A stretch of DNA of 64,000 nucleotides from NCBI GenBank assembly GCA_949840955.1, contig CATKXV010000003.1:124001-188000 (forward strand). The letters run 5' to 3'. The position numbers and the translations under genes are program-made. This document shows, piece by piece, positions 11,001 to 18,572 of this stretch. The notes under the pieces were generated by a model. That model had not been told where the DNA came from. It worked only from the letters and a program-made list of their open reading frames with translations, and did not search any database. The first letter of the stretch is position 1, and each line of letters opens with the position of its first letter. This stretch comes from an uncultured Anaeroplasmataceae bacterium. Its GTDB lineage: Bacteria; Bacillota_I; Bacilli_A; Acholeplasmatales; Anaeroplasmataceae.

Positions 11001-12033
11001 CATAGAAAACTCCACCATTTTCAACAGTCCCTTCAGGACTTTGGAAATAGGCAAAATATTTATCCTCTGCTTCTCTATAAAATAAGAAGGAACGATAATA
11101 TAAGATATTTCCGTTATCGTCACGTTCAAAATCACCATCAATAAAATTTGGAGCTAAGCGTGTTAAATTTTTACCGTTAACAGTATAGGTTGATGCTCCT
11201 CTAAACACAATTCCATTATCATTAGAAACCTCTAAGCCATAGCTTTCCCGATAACTGGTTATATTTTTGTTTAAAAGTGCAGTTAAAGTAGCTACATCCT
11301 CTGGATTTGTATTTTTTGTTGGCTCCCACTTTGCATATAAGGTACAATTTTCTAAAAGCTCAAATGGAAAGCTAACCTTTTTCGTAAGGTCCTCATCCTC
11401 ATACCAGCCTACCAGGGTTGCATTAGCTTTACTGGATGCTGGAGAGCTTTCAATGACAGTACCTACAAAATCATCAACAGCACTTCCACCATTGGTTTCA
11501 AAGGTTACTGTATAGGTTTCCTCAGGACTATCATCTCTTAAATATGCATACAATGTAACATCCTCTGTCACTACAAATGGGAAGGTTACCTTTGTTTTAA
11601 AATTGCTTTCTAAATACCAACCTAAAAACGTATGATTTTCCAAGCTTGTTTTAGGCTCTTCTTCTATCACATCTGTTTTTACAGAAGGAACTGGAAGACC
11701 TCCATTGGTTTTAAAGGTAACAGTAAACATTTTCTTTTCAACTGTCTTTTCTTCCCATTTGGCATAAAAGGTTTCATCCTTTGTTATGGAATAAGGGAAG
11801 GTAACTTTATCAGAGGAAAAATCCTCAGCTAAATACCAGCCTAAAAACGTATGCTCGTCCTTTTGTGTTAAAGGCTCGTATTCAATTTCTTTTGCCGTTA
11901 TAGGATTAACTTTTGTACCACCATTGGTTTCAAATAAAACCGTAAACATTTTATCCTTTGTTGTACAAGCCATTAAAACTATAGTTGCCAATACTACCAC
12001 GATACTGGCAAAAAACATTTTAATTTTTTTCAT
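8065..12033 (-). CDS. InlB B-repeat lipoprotein (1322 aa)
   Basis: Lipoprotein with lipobox L-M-A-C (Cys23), followed by three InlB B-repeats at about residues 31-240 (each F-T-V-x-F-x-T-N-G-G to LYAKW or similar). A long tyrosine- and asparagine-rich region comes next, and a fibronectin-III-like segment near 920-1080 with APTNVIVNRTTNTLEWDEV at its centre. Its G-rich ribosome site (AAGCGGGGGTC) is nearly the same as that of the S8 protease. It is first in the run of three surface lipoproteins and sits directly behind a promoter with a G9 spacer, so its expression is probably switchable. No enzymatic motif was found; adhesion is the best guess. Confidence 0.88.
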   Translation of the reverse strand: MKKIKMFFASIVVVLATIVLMACTTKDKMFTVLFETNGGTKVNPITAKEIEYEPLTQKDEHTFLGWYLAEDFSSDKVTFPYSITKDETFYAKWEEKTVEKKMFTVTFKTNGGLPVPSVKTDVIEEEPKTSLENHTFLGWYLESNFKTKVTFPFVVTEDVTLYAYLRDDSPEETYTVTFETNGGSAVDDFVGTVIESSPASSKANATLVGWYEDEDLTKKVSFPFELLENCTLYAKWEPTKNTNPEDVATLTALLNKNITSYRESYGLEVSNDNGIVFRGASTYTVNGKNLTRLAPNFIDGDFERDDNGNILYYRSFLFYREAEDKYFAYFQSPEGTVENGGVFYECVETDNPYEEYFDETNLYALKNLNPNMFYKYDNRWYALDEYVNDAAKMLLGDQDFSGVVGSSHIIRAEAFSSLCLVFDVNGNITGIEAKSKLTYGEAQTGATGIPATEYRQTYTLGFDNLNNIAPIEENDFIGNQELPSGNYPKLDDTDPNRTYTADNLLYTLNDLEKALEALADYKAYYTLLANVGGSIAKMNQFIYVDGVKGKVEYLESGNVGYYYYDSISKANFYITNGKVYCDQYSYKNKYEYNQFLLDAEANVALSYNCKIPTSNLALDKNEFHFDESIMGFVYQGNNVTEIGRFIFGDNDYYYNPYAEIETYDYLYLYLTNGKLSRVLAASHIDIYSDFTTMSPDATEYLIKEIIVQNYDEQTVELPVSESVLYVPGTPKENGSVNRLTNVWNTMGTNYTYRDEFVFAGDELYGIFNGEYDTYYHTANASKVNSNYYYYFKNGIAYAYYGSSQREVEAGNVDIDWGTPLLNMLNVNWFYEGVDGNYYCKEEYLKDCSYVLSRFSGSNSFHQNSSTTRKYNIELDFIAINLYGNKIDNIYYSGILRVVDLFGSFTEIISGRGVFLNIGSTTVTLPSGITADAVAPEHVLRNQDAPKFSISSEGILTLEPNSTATGYEAYVYLNNELVEGYPKLVTNGFDFKADLSPNGERDATYTIRMVGKGDETRYKDSLPSNEIEFEISKYIKLDAPTNVIVNRTTNTLEWDEVTGAQKYLIRITDSKGNLLKQEEVYANHYDLSYTEGTYKISIYAMGDNITYRDSDITTINYSVEDKLAKMLEAFQHSHMVKQSFSVKVNGAVTYNGSFEYWYDQALNKGKLVARIYPNNSNEFTYSYPERLVTIYYYMENKIPKAKVIDLSNLTGKTTTTVLENVERPYKILADTPTYKYEDKSTSYPQFEYNVPEGELSNYKHVTPFAILFDTEFTSMKYFLSQYNSGFYSFSFDLVGEDNTAYRIWGQEKLDYGDTDYSEFVEEK

Positions 12034-12108
12034 ATCTTTGACCCCCGCTTGTCATAATAAATAGCTATAAATATAAATTATAATTTATAATTATAAGTAT
12101 TAATCGCT

Positions 12109-12138
12109 ATTATACCCCCCCCCATATACTTTTGTCAA
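12109..12138 (-). promoter_or_regulatory. Consensus promoter with a G9 tract in the spacer (putative phase-variable promoter)
   Basis: On the minus strand a perfect -35 TTGACA (12133-12138) and a perfect -10 TATAAT (12109-12114) are separated by 18 bases. The -10-proximal nine spacer bases are all G (12115-12123 as C on the plus strand). Gain or loss of one G changes the spacer to 19 or 17, the range over which sigma-70-type promoter strength changes sharply. It is about 75 bases upstream of the 1322-residue lipoprotein start. Confidence 0.85.
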
Positions 12139-12317
12139 GATTATGCACAGTATTTTATGTCTTTTTTTACCAAAAAAGCCTTTTCATAGTTTTTTGTTTG
12201 TATTTTATTTTGAGAAAATATAATTTTGACGAATATTGTTCACACAAGAAAAAAATGCAATTTTTGTCGAAAAAGATATAAAAATCAGGCTAGAAATGAT
12301 TTGAAAGGCAAAAGAAA
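12139..12317. other. Non-coding AT-rich stretch between the lipoprotein promoter and spoVS
   Basis: Together with 12034-12138 and the hairpin at 12318-12351 this makes a gap of about 330 bases without a gene. Beyond the promoter and the spoVS terminator I see only AT-rich sequence with no ORF of note and no clear RNA structure. Confidence 0.6.
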
Positions 12318-12351
12318 AGGATGAGGATTTTCTTTTGAATATCTTCATCCT
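12318..12351 (-). terminator. Terminator after spoVS
   Basis: Arms AGGATGA (12345-12351 read on minus) and TCATCCT (12318-12324) with a partly paired loop, followed on the minus strand by TTTTCTTTT. It lies 13 bases after the spoVS stop. Confidence 0.65.
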
Positions 12352-12363
12352 AAAAATGAATTA

Positions 12364-12624
12364 TTATAAGGCCTTGACAATGAGCTTAATTGCTGTTTTT
12401 TCTTCTCCTTCTATTAGAATATCAGAGAAGGCTGGAATAACTACTAAATCCTTTCCAGTAGGAGCAACATATCCTCTAGCTATCGCAATTGCCTTAATCG
12501 CTTGATTGATAGCTCCTGCGCCTATGGCTTGAATCTGTACTTGGTTTTTCGTTTTAAATGAATTAGCTAAGGCTCCTGCAACGCTTGCAGGCTTTGATCT
12601 TGTGGATACTTTTAATATTTCCAT
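12364..12624 (-). CDS. spoVS: Stage V sporulation protein S family (SpoVS)
   Basis: Small Alba-like protein of 86 residues, the normal family length, with the conserved MEILKVS start, the GAGAINQAIKAIAIARG core and the VVIPAFSDI segment. SpoVS affects septation and coat assembly in Bacillus, but the family also occurs in non-spore-formers as a probable nucleic-acid-binding regulator. A clear AAAGGAG site precedes the ATG. It follows rny and ymdB, the same order as in Bacillus subtilis, which supports the assignment. Sporulation cannot be concluded from this gene alone. Confidence 0.96.
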   Translation of the reverse strand: MEILKVSTRSKPASVAGALANSFKTKNQVQIQAIGAGAINQAIKAIAIARGYVAPTGKDLVVIPAFSDILIEGEEKTAIKLIVKAL

Positions 12625-12719
12625 GAAAATACTCCTTTCTACTCTAATTATATGGAAGAAAGGAAGTAAAAATTCCTAATATTTTTTTATGGAAAGTCCT
12701 ATGCCATGAAATAAAAAAC

Positions 12720-12765
12720 GTTGCTATCCTTCTTCCGTATTTCCTACGAATTTAAAAATAGCAAC
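12720..12765 (-). terminator. Nested hairpin terminator after ymdB
   Basis: Outer arms GTTGCTAT (minus, from 12765) and ATAGCAAC (to 12720), with a small inner CGTA/TACG hairpin, followed on the minus strand by GTTTTTTATTT. It is just past the ymdB stop and would separate ymdB from spoVS. Confidence 0.6.
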
Positions 12766-12771
12766 TATTTT

Positions 12772-13542
12772 TTAATAATATGAAATATCAATCTCTTTTT
12801 TAAAGCCTTCAATCGTATTGACTTTACCTAAATCTAAAATTACCCCATTGAGGATATATTTTGTATCTGTAGATACTTTAACAGAATCATAGACGCCTGT
12901 TTTAAAACGTTCTAAAATTCCTGAAACATCACTTCCCAAAATAGAATATTTGGGTCCACACATACCCATATCTGATATGTAGCAGGTATTCTTATACACC
13001 TCTTCATCATCTGTTTTGATGTGCGTATGGCTTCCTAGGATTGCATCTACCCTTCCAGAATATTCATAGAAAAACGCCTTTTTTTCGCTTGTAGCTTCTC
13101 CATGGAAATCTACTAAAATATGATCCGCCTGAATCTCTTTCAATAAGGAATCAAAGGTTTGAAAAGGACAATCCAAAGGAGAATTCATATAAACCCTTCC
13201 CATCAAATTGACTAATGCAATTACCTCTGTATTGTATTTGATATAAACAACCTTTTTCCCTAAATCACAAGGTAAATTTGCAGGAATCGCTATGGTTGCA
13301 TCTGGCAGATAATCCTTAATCTCAGATTTAGAAAAGGTATGATTTCCCATGGACATACCTGCAATTCCTAAGGCCTTTAGCTCCTTATAATGGCTATAAG
13401 AAAGCCCACGTCCCTTTGTAACATTTTCTGCATTACAAAATACAAGCTGGATATGATGTTCTTTTTTTATTTCCTCTAAATTCTTTTTTAAGACCTCAAT
13501 TGTTTTTTCTCCAACAATGTCTCCTAAATAAAGTATCCTCAT
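12772..13542 (-). CDS. ymdB: YmdB-family metallophosphodiesterase
   Basis: 256-residue TIGR00282/YmdB enzyme; the Bacillus protein is a di-iron phosphodiesterase acting on 2',3'-cyclic nucleotides and shaping biofilm versus motility fate. The metal ligands known from the family are present at the expected numbers: Asp8 (GDIVG), Glu39 and Asn40 (NAEN), Asn67 and His68 (GNHTF), plus later HGE and GSHTH motifs. The ATG is preceded by GGGAGG. It lies between rny and spoVS, the conserved context. A hairpin terminator sits between rny and this gene, so read-through or a separate weak promoter must feed it. Confidence 0.96.
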   Translation of the reverse strand: MRILYLGDIVGEKTIEVLKKNLEEIKKEHHIQLVFCNAENVTKGRGLSYSHYKELKALGIAGMSMGNHTFSKSEIKDYLPDATIAIPANLPCDLGKKVVYIKYNTEVIALVNLMGRVYMNSPLDCPFQTFDSLLKEIQADHILVDFHGEATSEKKAFFYEYSGRVDAILGSHTHIKTDDEEVYKNTCYISDMGMCGPKYSILGSDVSGILERFKTGVYDSVKVSTDTKYILNGVILDLGKVNTIEGFKKEIDISYY

Positions 13543-13569
13543 AAATCCTCCCTGTTTTTAAAAAAATTA

Positions 13570-13590
13570 AGGGATGAGCTTCTCATCCCT
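13570..13590 (-). terminator. Terminator or attenuator between rny and ymdB
   Basis: Perfect 9-bp stem (AGGGATGAG and CTCATCCCT with a 3-nt loop), followed on the minus strand by TAATTTTTTT. It stands 8 bases after the rny stop and 28 bases before the ymdB start. Confidence 0.85.
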
Positions 13591-13597
13591 CTTTCAA

Positions 13598-15196
13598 CTA
13601 CTTTGCTACATCTACAGCACGAGTTTCACGAATAACCGTAACCTTAATCGTACCTGGATAGGAAAGCTTGTTTTCAATTTCTTCTTTAATCTGCCGAGCT
13701 ATAGATATTGTTGACAAATCATCTACCTCATCTGGATTAACAATGACACGGACCTCACGTCCTGCCTGTATAGCAAAGGATGAGGCTACCCCCTTGACAT
13801 TATTTGAAATTGCTTCTAAGCTCTCTAAACGCTTTGCATAATTCTCTAAAGAATCACTTCTAGCACCTGGTCTTGCAGAAGATAGGGCATCTGCCGCAGC
13901 GACCAATACAGCAATGACACTTTTTGGTGCTACATCCTCATGGTGTGATGCAATAGCATCGATAACCTCTTTTGGCTCATGATATTTTTTAGCAAGTTCA
14001 ACACCAATGTCAACATGAGATCCTTCAATCTCGTGATCCACAGCTTTACCAATATCATGAAGTAAGCCTGCACGTCGAGCAATTACCTCATTTTCTCCGA
14101 TTTCACTTGCTAGCTTTCCAGCAATCATAGCAGTTTCTAGTGAGTGAAGTAACACATTTTGACCATAGCTTGTACGGTAATTCAAACGACCAATCAAACG
14201 TACTAAATCTGGATGAATCTTTCCAATTCCAGCTTTAAATACAGCTTCCTCGCCCTTTTCACGAATTGCCATTTCAACCTCACCACGACAACGCTCAACA
14301 ACCTCCTCAATTCTAGCAGGATGGATACGACCATCTCCAACTAAAATTTCTAAAGAACGCTTTGCAATTTCTCTACGTACTGGATCAAAACCAGATAATA
14401 CGACTGCCTCTGGAGTATCATCAATAATTAAATCTACACCAGTTAAGGATTCTAAGGTTCTTATATTGCGGCCTTCACGACCAATAATACGCCCCTTCAT
14501 TTCTTCTACAGGTAGGGAAACTGTAGAAACTGTGGTTTCACCTGCTGTTTCTCCTGCATACTTTTGAATGGCCAAGGCTAATATATTTTTAGCCTTTGTC
14601 TTTACTTCTAAGCGAGCCTTTTCTTCTTCCTCTTTGATGTAGGTGGCAATCTCTGTGCTCATATCCTCACGAACACGATCCATTATGATTGTCTTTGCTT
14701 CCTCCTTAGTTAAGGATGCAATCTCAATCAACTTTTGCTCCTGTTGCTTCAAAATGGCTTCTACCTTATTATTTTGTTGTTCTAATTCATTTTTCTTTTC
14801 ATCAATCTTATTTTCTTTAGCATTCAACATTTCTTCGCGACGATCTAAATTAATAGAACGGCGATCCAAGGTATCCTCACGTTGATTTAATTTATTCTCT
14901 AAATCAACCACAGCTCCTCGTCTTTCTTTAATGTCTCTATCCACATCACTTTTTAAACTTGCAATTTCTTGCTTCGCCTCTTGTATAGCTTCTTTTTTTC
15001 TTTTTTCGGCATCAGCTTCTGCCATTGCAATTATTTTTTCAGCTTCGGATCTCGTTTTTGCAAAGGACTTTTCATGCAATTTAACTCGTATAAAATATCC
15101 TATTACTAATCCAATACCTATTCCTAAGATTAAGCACAAAACAATAAGAGAAATCCAAATTGGGACACTTAAGCTTGATAAAATAGTAGTTCCCAT
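13598..15196 (-). CDS. rny: Ribonuclease Y
   Basis: 532-residue membrane-anchored endoribonuclease that starts bulk mRNA turnover. Features in order: one N-terminal membrane helix (about residues 5-30, [17 protein letters not shown]), a long charged coiled coil (about 40-200), a KH domain with [15 protein letters not shown], and an HD domain with [10 protein letters not shown] followed by SHHED. The start chosen is the ATG at 15194-15196, because AAGGGGG lies 5 bases upstream; an in-frame start ten codons earlier has no such site. A good promoter lies at 15242-15270. Full length and normal for the family. Confidence 0.97.
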   Translation of the reverse strand: MGTTILSSLSVPIWISLIVLCLILGIGIGLVIGYFIRVKLHEKSFAKTRSEAEKIIAMAEADAEKRKKEAIQEAKQEIASLKSDVDRDIKERRGAVVDLENKLNQREDTLDRRSINLDRREEMLNAKENKIDEKKNELEQQNNKVEAILKQQEQKLIEIASLTKEEAKTIIMDRVREDMSTEIATYIKEEEEKARLEVKTKAKNILALAIQKYAGETAGETTVSTVSLPVEEMKGRIIGREGRNIRTLESLTGVDLIIDDTPEAVVLSGFDPVRREIAKRSLEILVGDGRIHPARIEEVVERCRGEVEMAIREKGEEAVFKAGIGKIHPDLVRLIGRLNYRTSYGQNVLLHSLETAMIAGKLASEIGENEVIARRAGLLHDIGKAVDHEIEGSHVDIGVELAKKYHEPKEVIDAIASHHEDVAPKSVIAVLVAAADALSSARPGARSDSLENYAKRLESLEAISNNVKGVASSFAIQAGREVRVIVNPDEVDDLSTISIARQIKEEIENKLSYPGTIKVTVIRETRAVDVAK

Positions 15197-15241
15197 ACTT
15201 TTCCCCCTTGTTGATATAAATTTCATTCGAAATCATCTTTT

Positions 15242-15270
15242 ATTATACCCATTTTATTTCCTTAAGTCAA
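15242..15270 (-). promoter_or_regulatory. rny promoter
   Basis: Minus-strand -35 TTGACT (15265-15270) and -10 TATAAT (15242-15247) with a 17-base spacer, about 45 bases upstream of the rny start. Confidence 0.75.
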
Positions 15271-15362
15271 TCAAAAACCCTTTATTAATGCGAAATATGC
15301 CAAATTAAGTATGAAATATCAAAAAAAATAACATAATTAATAGTGAAATTCTTCTTATTATT

Positions 15363-15371
15363 TGATATAAT
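15363..15371 (+). promoter_or_regulatory. Extended -10 promoter of the tryptophan-rich repeat protein
   Basis: TGATATAAT (extended -10 with consensus TATAAT at 15366-15371), 28 bases before the 15400 start. No convincing -35 was seen. Confidence 0.55.
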
Positions 15372-15399
15372 AGAGGAAATCATATGAGGTGGAATATAT

Positions 15400-16767
15400 A
15401 TGAAAGATAAAAATAAGAAAAAAGTAAAGTTACCTAATAAGAAAAAAATAGGGTTACCTAAGTTAACCCCGTTAAATTTAATAATATTAATTGGAGGTAT
15501 TATTCTATTATTCTTTATAATTGCTATCCCAGTAGTATATGTTAAGGAATATAATTCAACTAAGGTCACTCCATTTGAAAGTGACATAAAGGATCTTTCC
15601 TCAAAGGATATAATTCGTGGAAATAAAAATTCTATTGAAGATTTCAATTTTGTATTATGGTGCAAAAACTATAATAATGAAACTGGAAGTATCTCCTTTA
15701 GAATGATCGCCTATGAAAATGAAGACACAAGAAGCAAAATTAATGTTGCAAACAAAATTAGTGTAAAGCTTGGAATGTATAGCAATTGGATAAAAACAGA
15801 AAAATCAACAAGCTCCTATTCACGTATGATTGCGCCAGGTCCTAAAGCTGCCTTAAATAGTTCAAGATATTATGCAGATTATACTCTATCAGGACTTCCA
15901 ACCCTACCTAAAAAGGGTGGGGTACCCTTTGTAAAAATTAAAAGCATTCCTTTATATGCTTATGTAACCTATACGACAACCATTAATGGTACAGAAACTA
16001 CAAAACGATATATCCTGAAATATGAATATAAGGATTATATCATTGAATCCAAGGTTTTAGATGATAATCGAAATAAAGAGGTACAGGTTAGTACTTCCTC
16101 CTCTCCTTATTTCCAATGGAAATATGAAAAGGATACCTCTTGGACGAATATATGTGCTGTAGATGATGTTACGGGTATTGAAATACGTGCCTGGGCTGAT
16201 GCTGATCATATACAATGGAAGAGAAAATGTGACAATGATTGGATAAATCTTATACCTTATAGTAAATTGAATGGGTATGAGATTGGAAAAATTCCTCAAG
16301 TCCGAATTAGCAGCAATTCAATTCAATGGAGATGGGAAGATAGTGAGGAGTATAAGAGTCTACCAACCTCTAGTGAATATCCAAACAGCACCGTTACTCT
16401 ATTGAAACAACCAGATTATCGTGTTACAGATACACATATTCAATGGAAGAGAAAAAATCAAACAGAATATATAAATTTAAAGCCATTAACTGAATTAGAT
16501 AACTATGCTGAAGGGAAAAAGGTCTTATTACGTATTAGTGGTAGTAATCTAGAGTGGAGATATGATAATGAATCAACCTATAAGGTTTTAACAAGTATTA
16601 ATTCACTTATGGGAGTAGAAATCAAAAAAGATTCTTCAGGTGATATCTTATTTAAATGTGTGGATGAAACCGAATGGAAAAATCTAATGCTAAAGGGTCA
16701 AAAGGTAACCACTTCTTCTTTAGAATCTTCTCCCGCTGTCATTGGACCAACCGCTGGTGGTATTTAA
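15400..16767 (+). CDS. Single-pass membrane protein with six tryptophan-containing C-terminal repeats
   Basis: 455 residues. A very basic N-terminus (about 20 Lys/Arg-rich residues) leads into one membrane helix at about 27-49, then an extracytoplasmic region. From about residue 235 to 440 there are six degenerate repeats of 33-41 residues with cores (F/I/L)-(Q/E)-W-(K/R) near 238, 271, 307, 348 and 384, and a decayed ILFK core near 416, each followed by W/Y-x-N-L about ten residues later. Such IQWK...WxxL repeats are known to me mainly from phage tail and surface proteins, where they form serial beta units; that link is inference. Ribosome site GAGGTGG. Divergent from rny; monocistronic with its own terminator. 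Function unknown. Confidence 0.85.
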   Translation: MKDKNKKKVKLPNKKKIGLPKLTPLNLIILIGGIILLFFIIAIPVVYVKEYNSTKVTPFESDIKDLSSKDIIRGNKNSIEDFNFVLWCKNYNNETGSISFRMIAYENEDTRSKINVANKISVKLGMYSNWIKTEKSTSSYSRMIAPGPKAALNSSRYYADYTLSGLPTLPKKGGVPFVKIKSIPLYAYVTYTTTINGTETTKRYILKYEYKDYIIESKVLDDNRNKEVQVSTSSSPYFQWKYEKDTSWTNICAVDDVTGIEIRAWADADHIQWKRKCDNDWINLIPYSKLNGYEIGKIPQVRISSNSIQWRWEDSEEYKSLPTSSEYPNSTVTLLKQPDYRVTDTHIQWKRKNQTEYINLKPLTELDNYAEGKKVLLRISGSNLEWRYDNESTYKVLTSINSLMGVEIKKDSSGDILFKCVDETEWKNLMLKGQKVTTSSLESSPAVIGPTAGGI

Positions 16768-16782
16768 AAAGAATATGCTTAA

Positions 16783-16807
16783 AGTAGGAACCCCAAAGAT
16801 TCCTACT
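16783..16807 (+). terminator. Terminator of the repeat membrane protein gene
   Basis: Arms AGTAGGAA and TTCCTACT, 9-nt loop, followed by a run of seven or more T on the plus strand. Confidence 0.85.
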
Positions 16808-16820
16808 TTTTTTGTATATA

Positions 16821-16864
16821 AAAAAATCGTAATACGAGACAGATTCCCGTTATTACGATTTTTT
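16821..16864. terminator. Second, bidirectional terminator hairpin
   Basis: Perfect 14-bp inverted repeat (arms 16821-16834 and 16851-16864) with A6 and T6 ends, so it works on either strand. It closes the minus-strand 2H phosphoesterase gene, 5 bases past that stop, and backs up the terminator at 16783-16807. Confidence 0.85.
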
Positions 16865-16869
16865 CATCT

Positions 16870-17373
16870 TTAAAATGTAGCAGTTAAAATAATTTTAGGA
16901 GGGAAAAATTCTCCTAGCTGTAATCCTATAATATTTCCTTGAATTGAGGACACCTTATATTCTGTTAAAATATCCTTTATATCTTCCTTTTCTCCACAAT
17001 ATAAGGTTGTATGAGGTGTCCATGGGTAGCCATCACTAAAATTTCCTTCAAAAATCGAATGAAGATCTACCAATTCATCTGTAATTTTTGGTTTGATGAA
17101 TAGGACAGAATGATTAAAATGACCTAATCCCTCTAGCTCTATAGGGAAAGCCTTAAGCTTTTCTATATTTTTCCCGATTTTTTCAATAAGCATAGCTTTA
17201 TCTTCTACTGGAAAGCTTCCTAAGGAAATATGAAATGGAATTCCCATAGTTTGAGTTCCTTTAGAATACTTACCTAGGATTCTTTGTTGAATTCTATTCA
17301 ATTTTTCTTGTGTCTCATTGTCAAACACAGCATATATCGTCAAAAAATGCTCTTGCTTCATATTCACAAGCAC
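16870..17373 (-). CDS. 2H phosphoesterase (LigT/2'-5' RNA ligase-like)
   Basis: 167-residue member of the 2H superfamily, recognised by its two H-x-(S/T)-x motifs: HISL (His48, Ser50) and HTTL (His121, Thr123). The family cleaves 2',5' or cyclic phosphate bonds in RNA or nucleotides; the actual substrate here is unknown. The start is uncertain: the listed GTG, a second GTG four codons on, or the ATG at codon 5 are all possible behind AAGGA. It follows a 72-residue conserved protein by 7 bases, so the two are probably cotranscribed. Confidence 0.85.
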   Translation of the reverse strand: MLVNMKQEHFLTIYAVFDNETQEKLNRIQQRILGKYSKGTQTMGIPFHISLGSFPVEDKAMLIEKIGKNIEKLKAFPIELEGLGHFNHSVLFIKPKITDELVDLHSIFEGNFSDGYPWTPHTTLYCGEKEDIKDILTEYKVSSIQGNIIGLQLGEFFPPKIILTATF

Positions 17374-17380
17374 CGATTCC

Positions 17381-17599
17381 TTATAAGCTAAATTTTTTAG
17401 CCTTGCTATCTCCCTTAAATGTAACCTCTAATTCGTTTACTGCATTACGAAGTGTTTTTAAAATTTTATCCACATCATGTGTATCATATTCATAATTGCT
17501 AGTATTCGCTAAATTCCCGATTAACGAAATTTGTTTTAAAGCATTATTTGTACGTGCCTCTGCTAAACGTGTGAATTTTTCTTTTTTTGTTTCTTCCAT
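17381..17599 (-). CDS. Conserved small protein of unknown function (72 aa)
   Basis: Short acidic/basic helical protein with KFTRLAEARTNNAL near the N-terminus and YEYDTHDVDKI in the middle. This pattern is shared by a widespread family of uncharacterised Bacillota proteins that I recognise but cannot name. An AAAGGAAA site lies close to the ATG. It precedes the 2H phosphoesterase gene. Confidence 0.7.
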   Translation of the reverse strand: MEETKKEKFTRLAEARTNNALKQISLIGNLANTSNYEYDTHDVDKILKTLRNAVNELEVTFKGDSKAKKFSL

Positions 17600-17689
17600 T
17601 TTCCTTTACCATCCTTTTACTATAATTTTACAATATATAAAATTATTGTCAATAATGTTTTAAAAACTTATTCCATAATCTCAACCTAT

Positions 17690-18571
17690 TTACCATTTAA
17701 AACTATTTTTCAAGCGTTCAGATAAGGTTTTACTAACATCCTTTCCATTTACCCGAATGCTTCCAGAAATGGTTGTGGATTTGATTAAATCTACATTTCC
17801 CCCTTTATGGATGGTTACATCGCCACTTACAGATTTAATCCTATATTCTGCTTCAGTTGCATTCCTAATATCAATATCCCCTGAAACTGTAGATATTTCA
17901 TTCATTTCACTAGTCAAATCCTCAATTTCAATATCTCCTGATACATTACTTAGTGTGAATTTAGGGGCATTTAAAATCGTAAAGCTTAAATCTCCAGTGG
18001 TATTGTGAATCGTTGTAGTCTTTTCAGCAATAACAGAAATTTTTCCAAAATCCCCATTGACATTGGTCAAAGAAAAGTTTACGCACTCAATCGCTAAGTT
18101 GCAATGTAAATCTGTATAAATGCTTTTGATCACAAAATCACGGAAGGAAACATTAGGTCCAACCAGCATTGTGCCTTCGAATTTCTTTTTGTTAGGATAG
18201 GAGACGAAGCTTTTTTTCTTCTTTAATTCAAGATGATTTCCTTTTCTAAGGATTTCAACATAGTCTAGAGACTCCTCATCCAAATCAAAGCAAATGCCAG
18301 AGGCTTCTGTTTTCTTAATATAAAACTCCTCAAAGCAGCTTAAATCTAAAACCACATCATAGCAACTTGCATTCTTATTTGAAGATTTCTTTTGACTCAG
18401 CTTAGAGACAATCTCATCTATTGAGTCAAAACGCTCAATGATTTCTTCATCTGTCATTCCTGCCTCATGACCTAATGCAAAATGCTCTTCATAGGTTGCA
18501 AGGATTTCTTCCTGATTCTCAACCTGAGAATCCTCAAGAGCTCTTTTTAATTCCTCTAAAAACTTTTCCAT
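17690..18571 (-). CDS. DUF1700/DUF4097 protein (helical N-terminus, beta-solenoid C-terminus)
   Basis: 293 residues. The N-terminal ~60 residues (FLEELKRALE...ILATYEEHFALG) are the helical HAAS/DUF1700 kind often found with PadR-type or other envelope-stress regulators. From about 115 to the end is a DUF4097 'toast-rack' beta domain with repeated SGDI/SVSGDV turns. There is no membrane segment. It starts 1 base past the DUF2089 regulator stop, so it is translationally coupled and most likely works in the same sensing circuit. Family assignment is solid, function inferred. Confidence 0.85.
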   Translation of the reverse strand: MEKFLEELKRALEDSQVENQEEILATYEEHFALGHEAGMTDEEIIERFDSIDEIVSKLSQKKSSNKNASCYDVVLDLSCFEEFYIKKTEASGICFDLDEESLDYVEILRKGNHLELKKKKSFVSYPNKKKFEGTMLVGPNVSFRDFVIKSIYTDLHCNLAIECVNFSLTNVNGDFGKISVIAEKTTTIHNTTGDLSFTILNAPKFTLSNVSGDIEIEDLTSEMNEISTVSGDIDIRNATEAEYRIKSVSGDVTIHKGGNVDLIKSTTISGSIRVNGKDVSKTLSERLKNSFKW

Positions 18572-18572
18572 A

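Noticed and set aside
15285-15665. 126-codon minus-strand frame overlapping the start of the repeat membrane protein gene
   Set aside because: It is antisense to a gene with a promoter, ribosome site and clear membrane helix; the peptide is low-complexity and lacks a ribosome site of its own.
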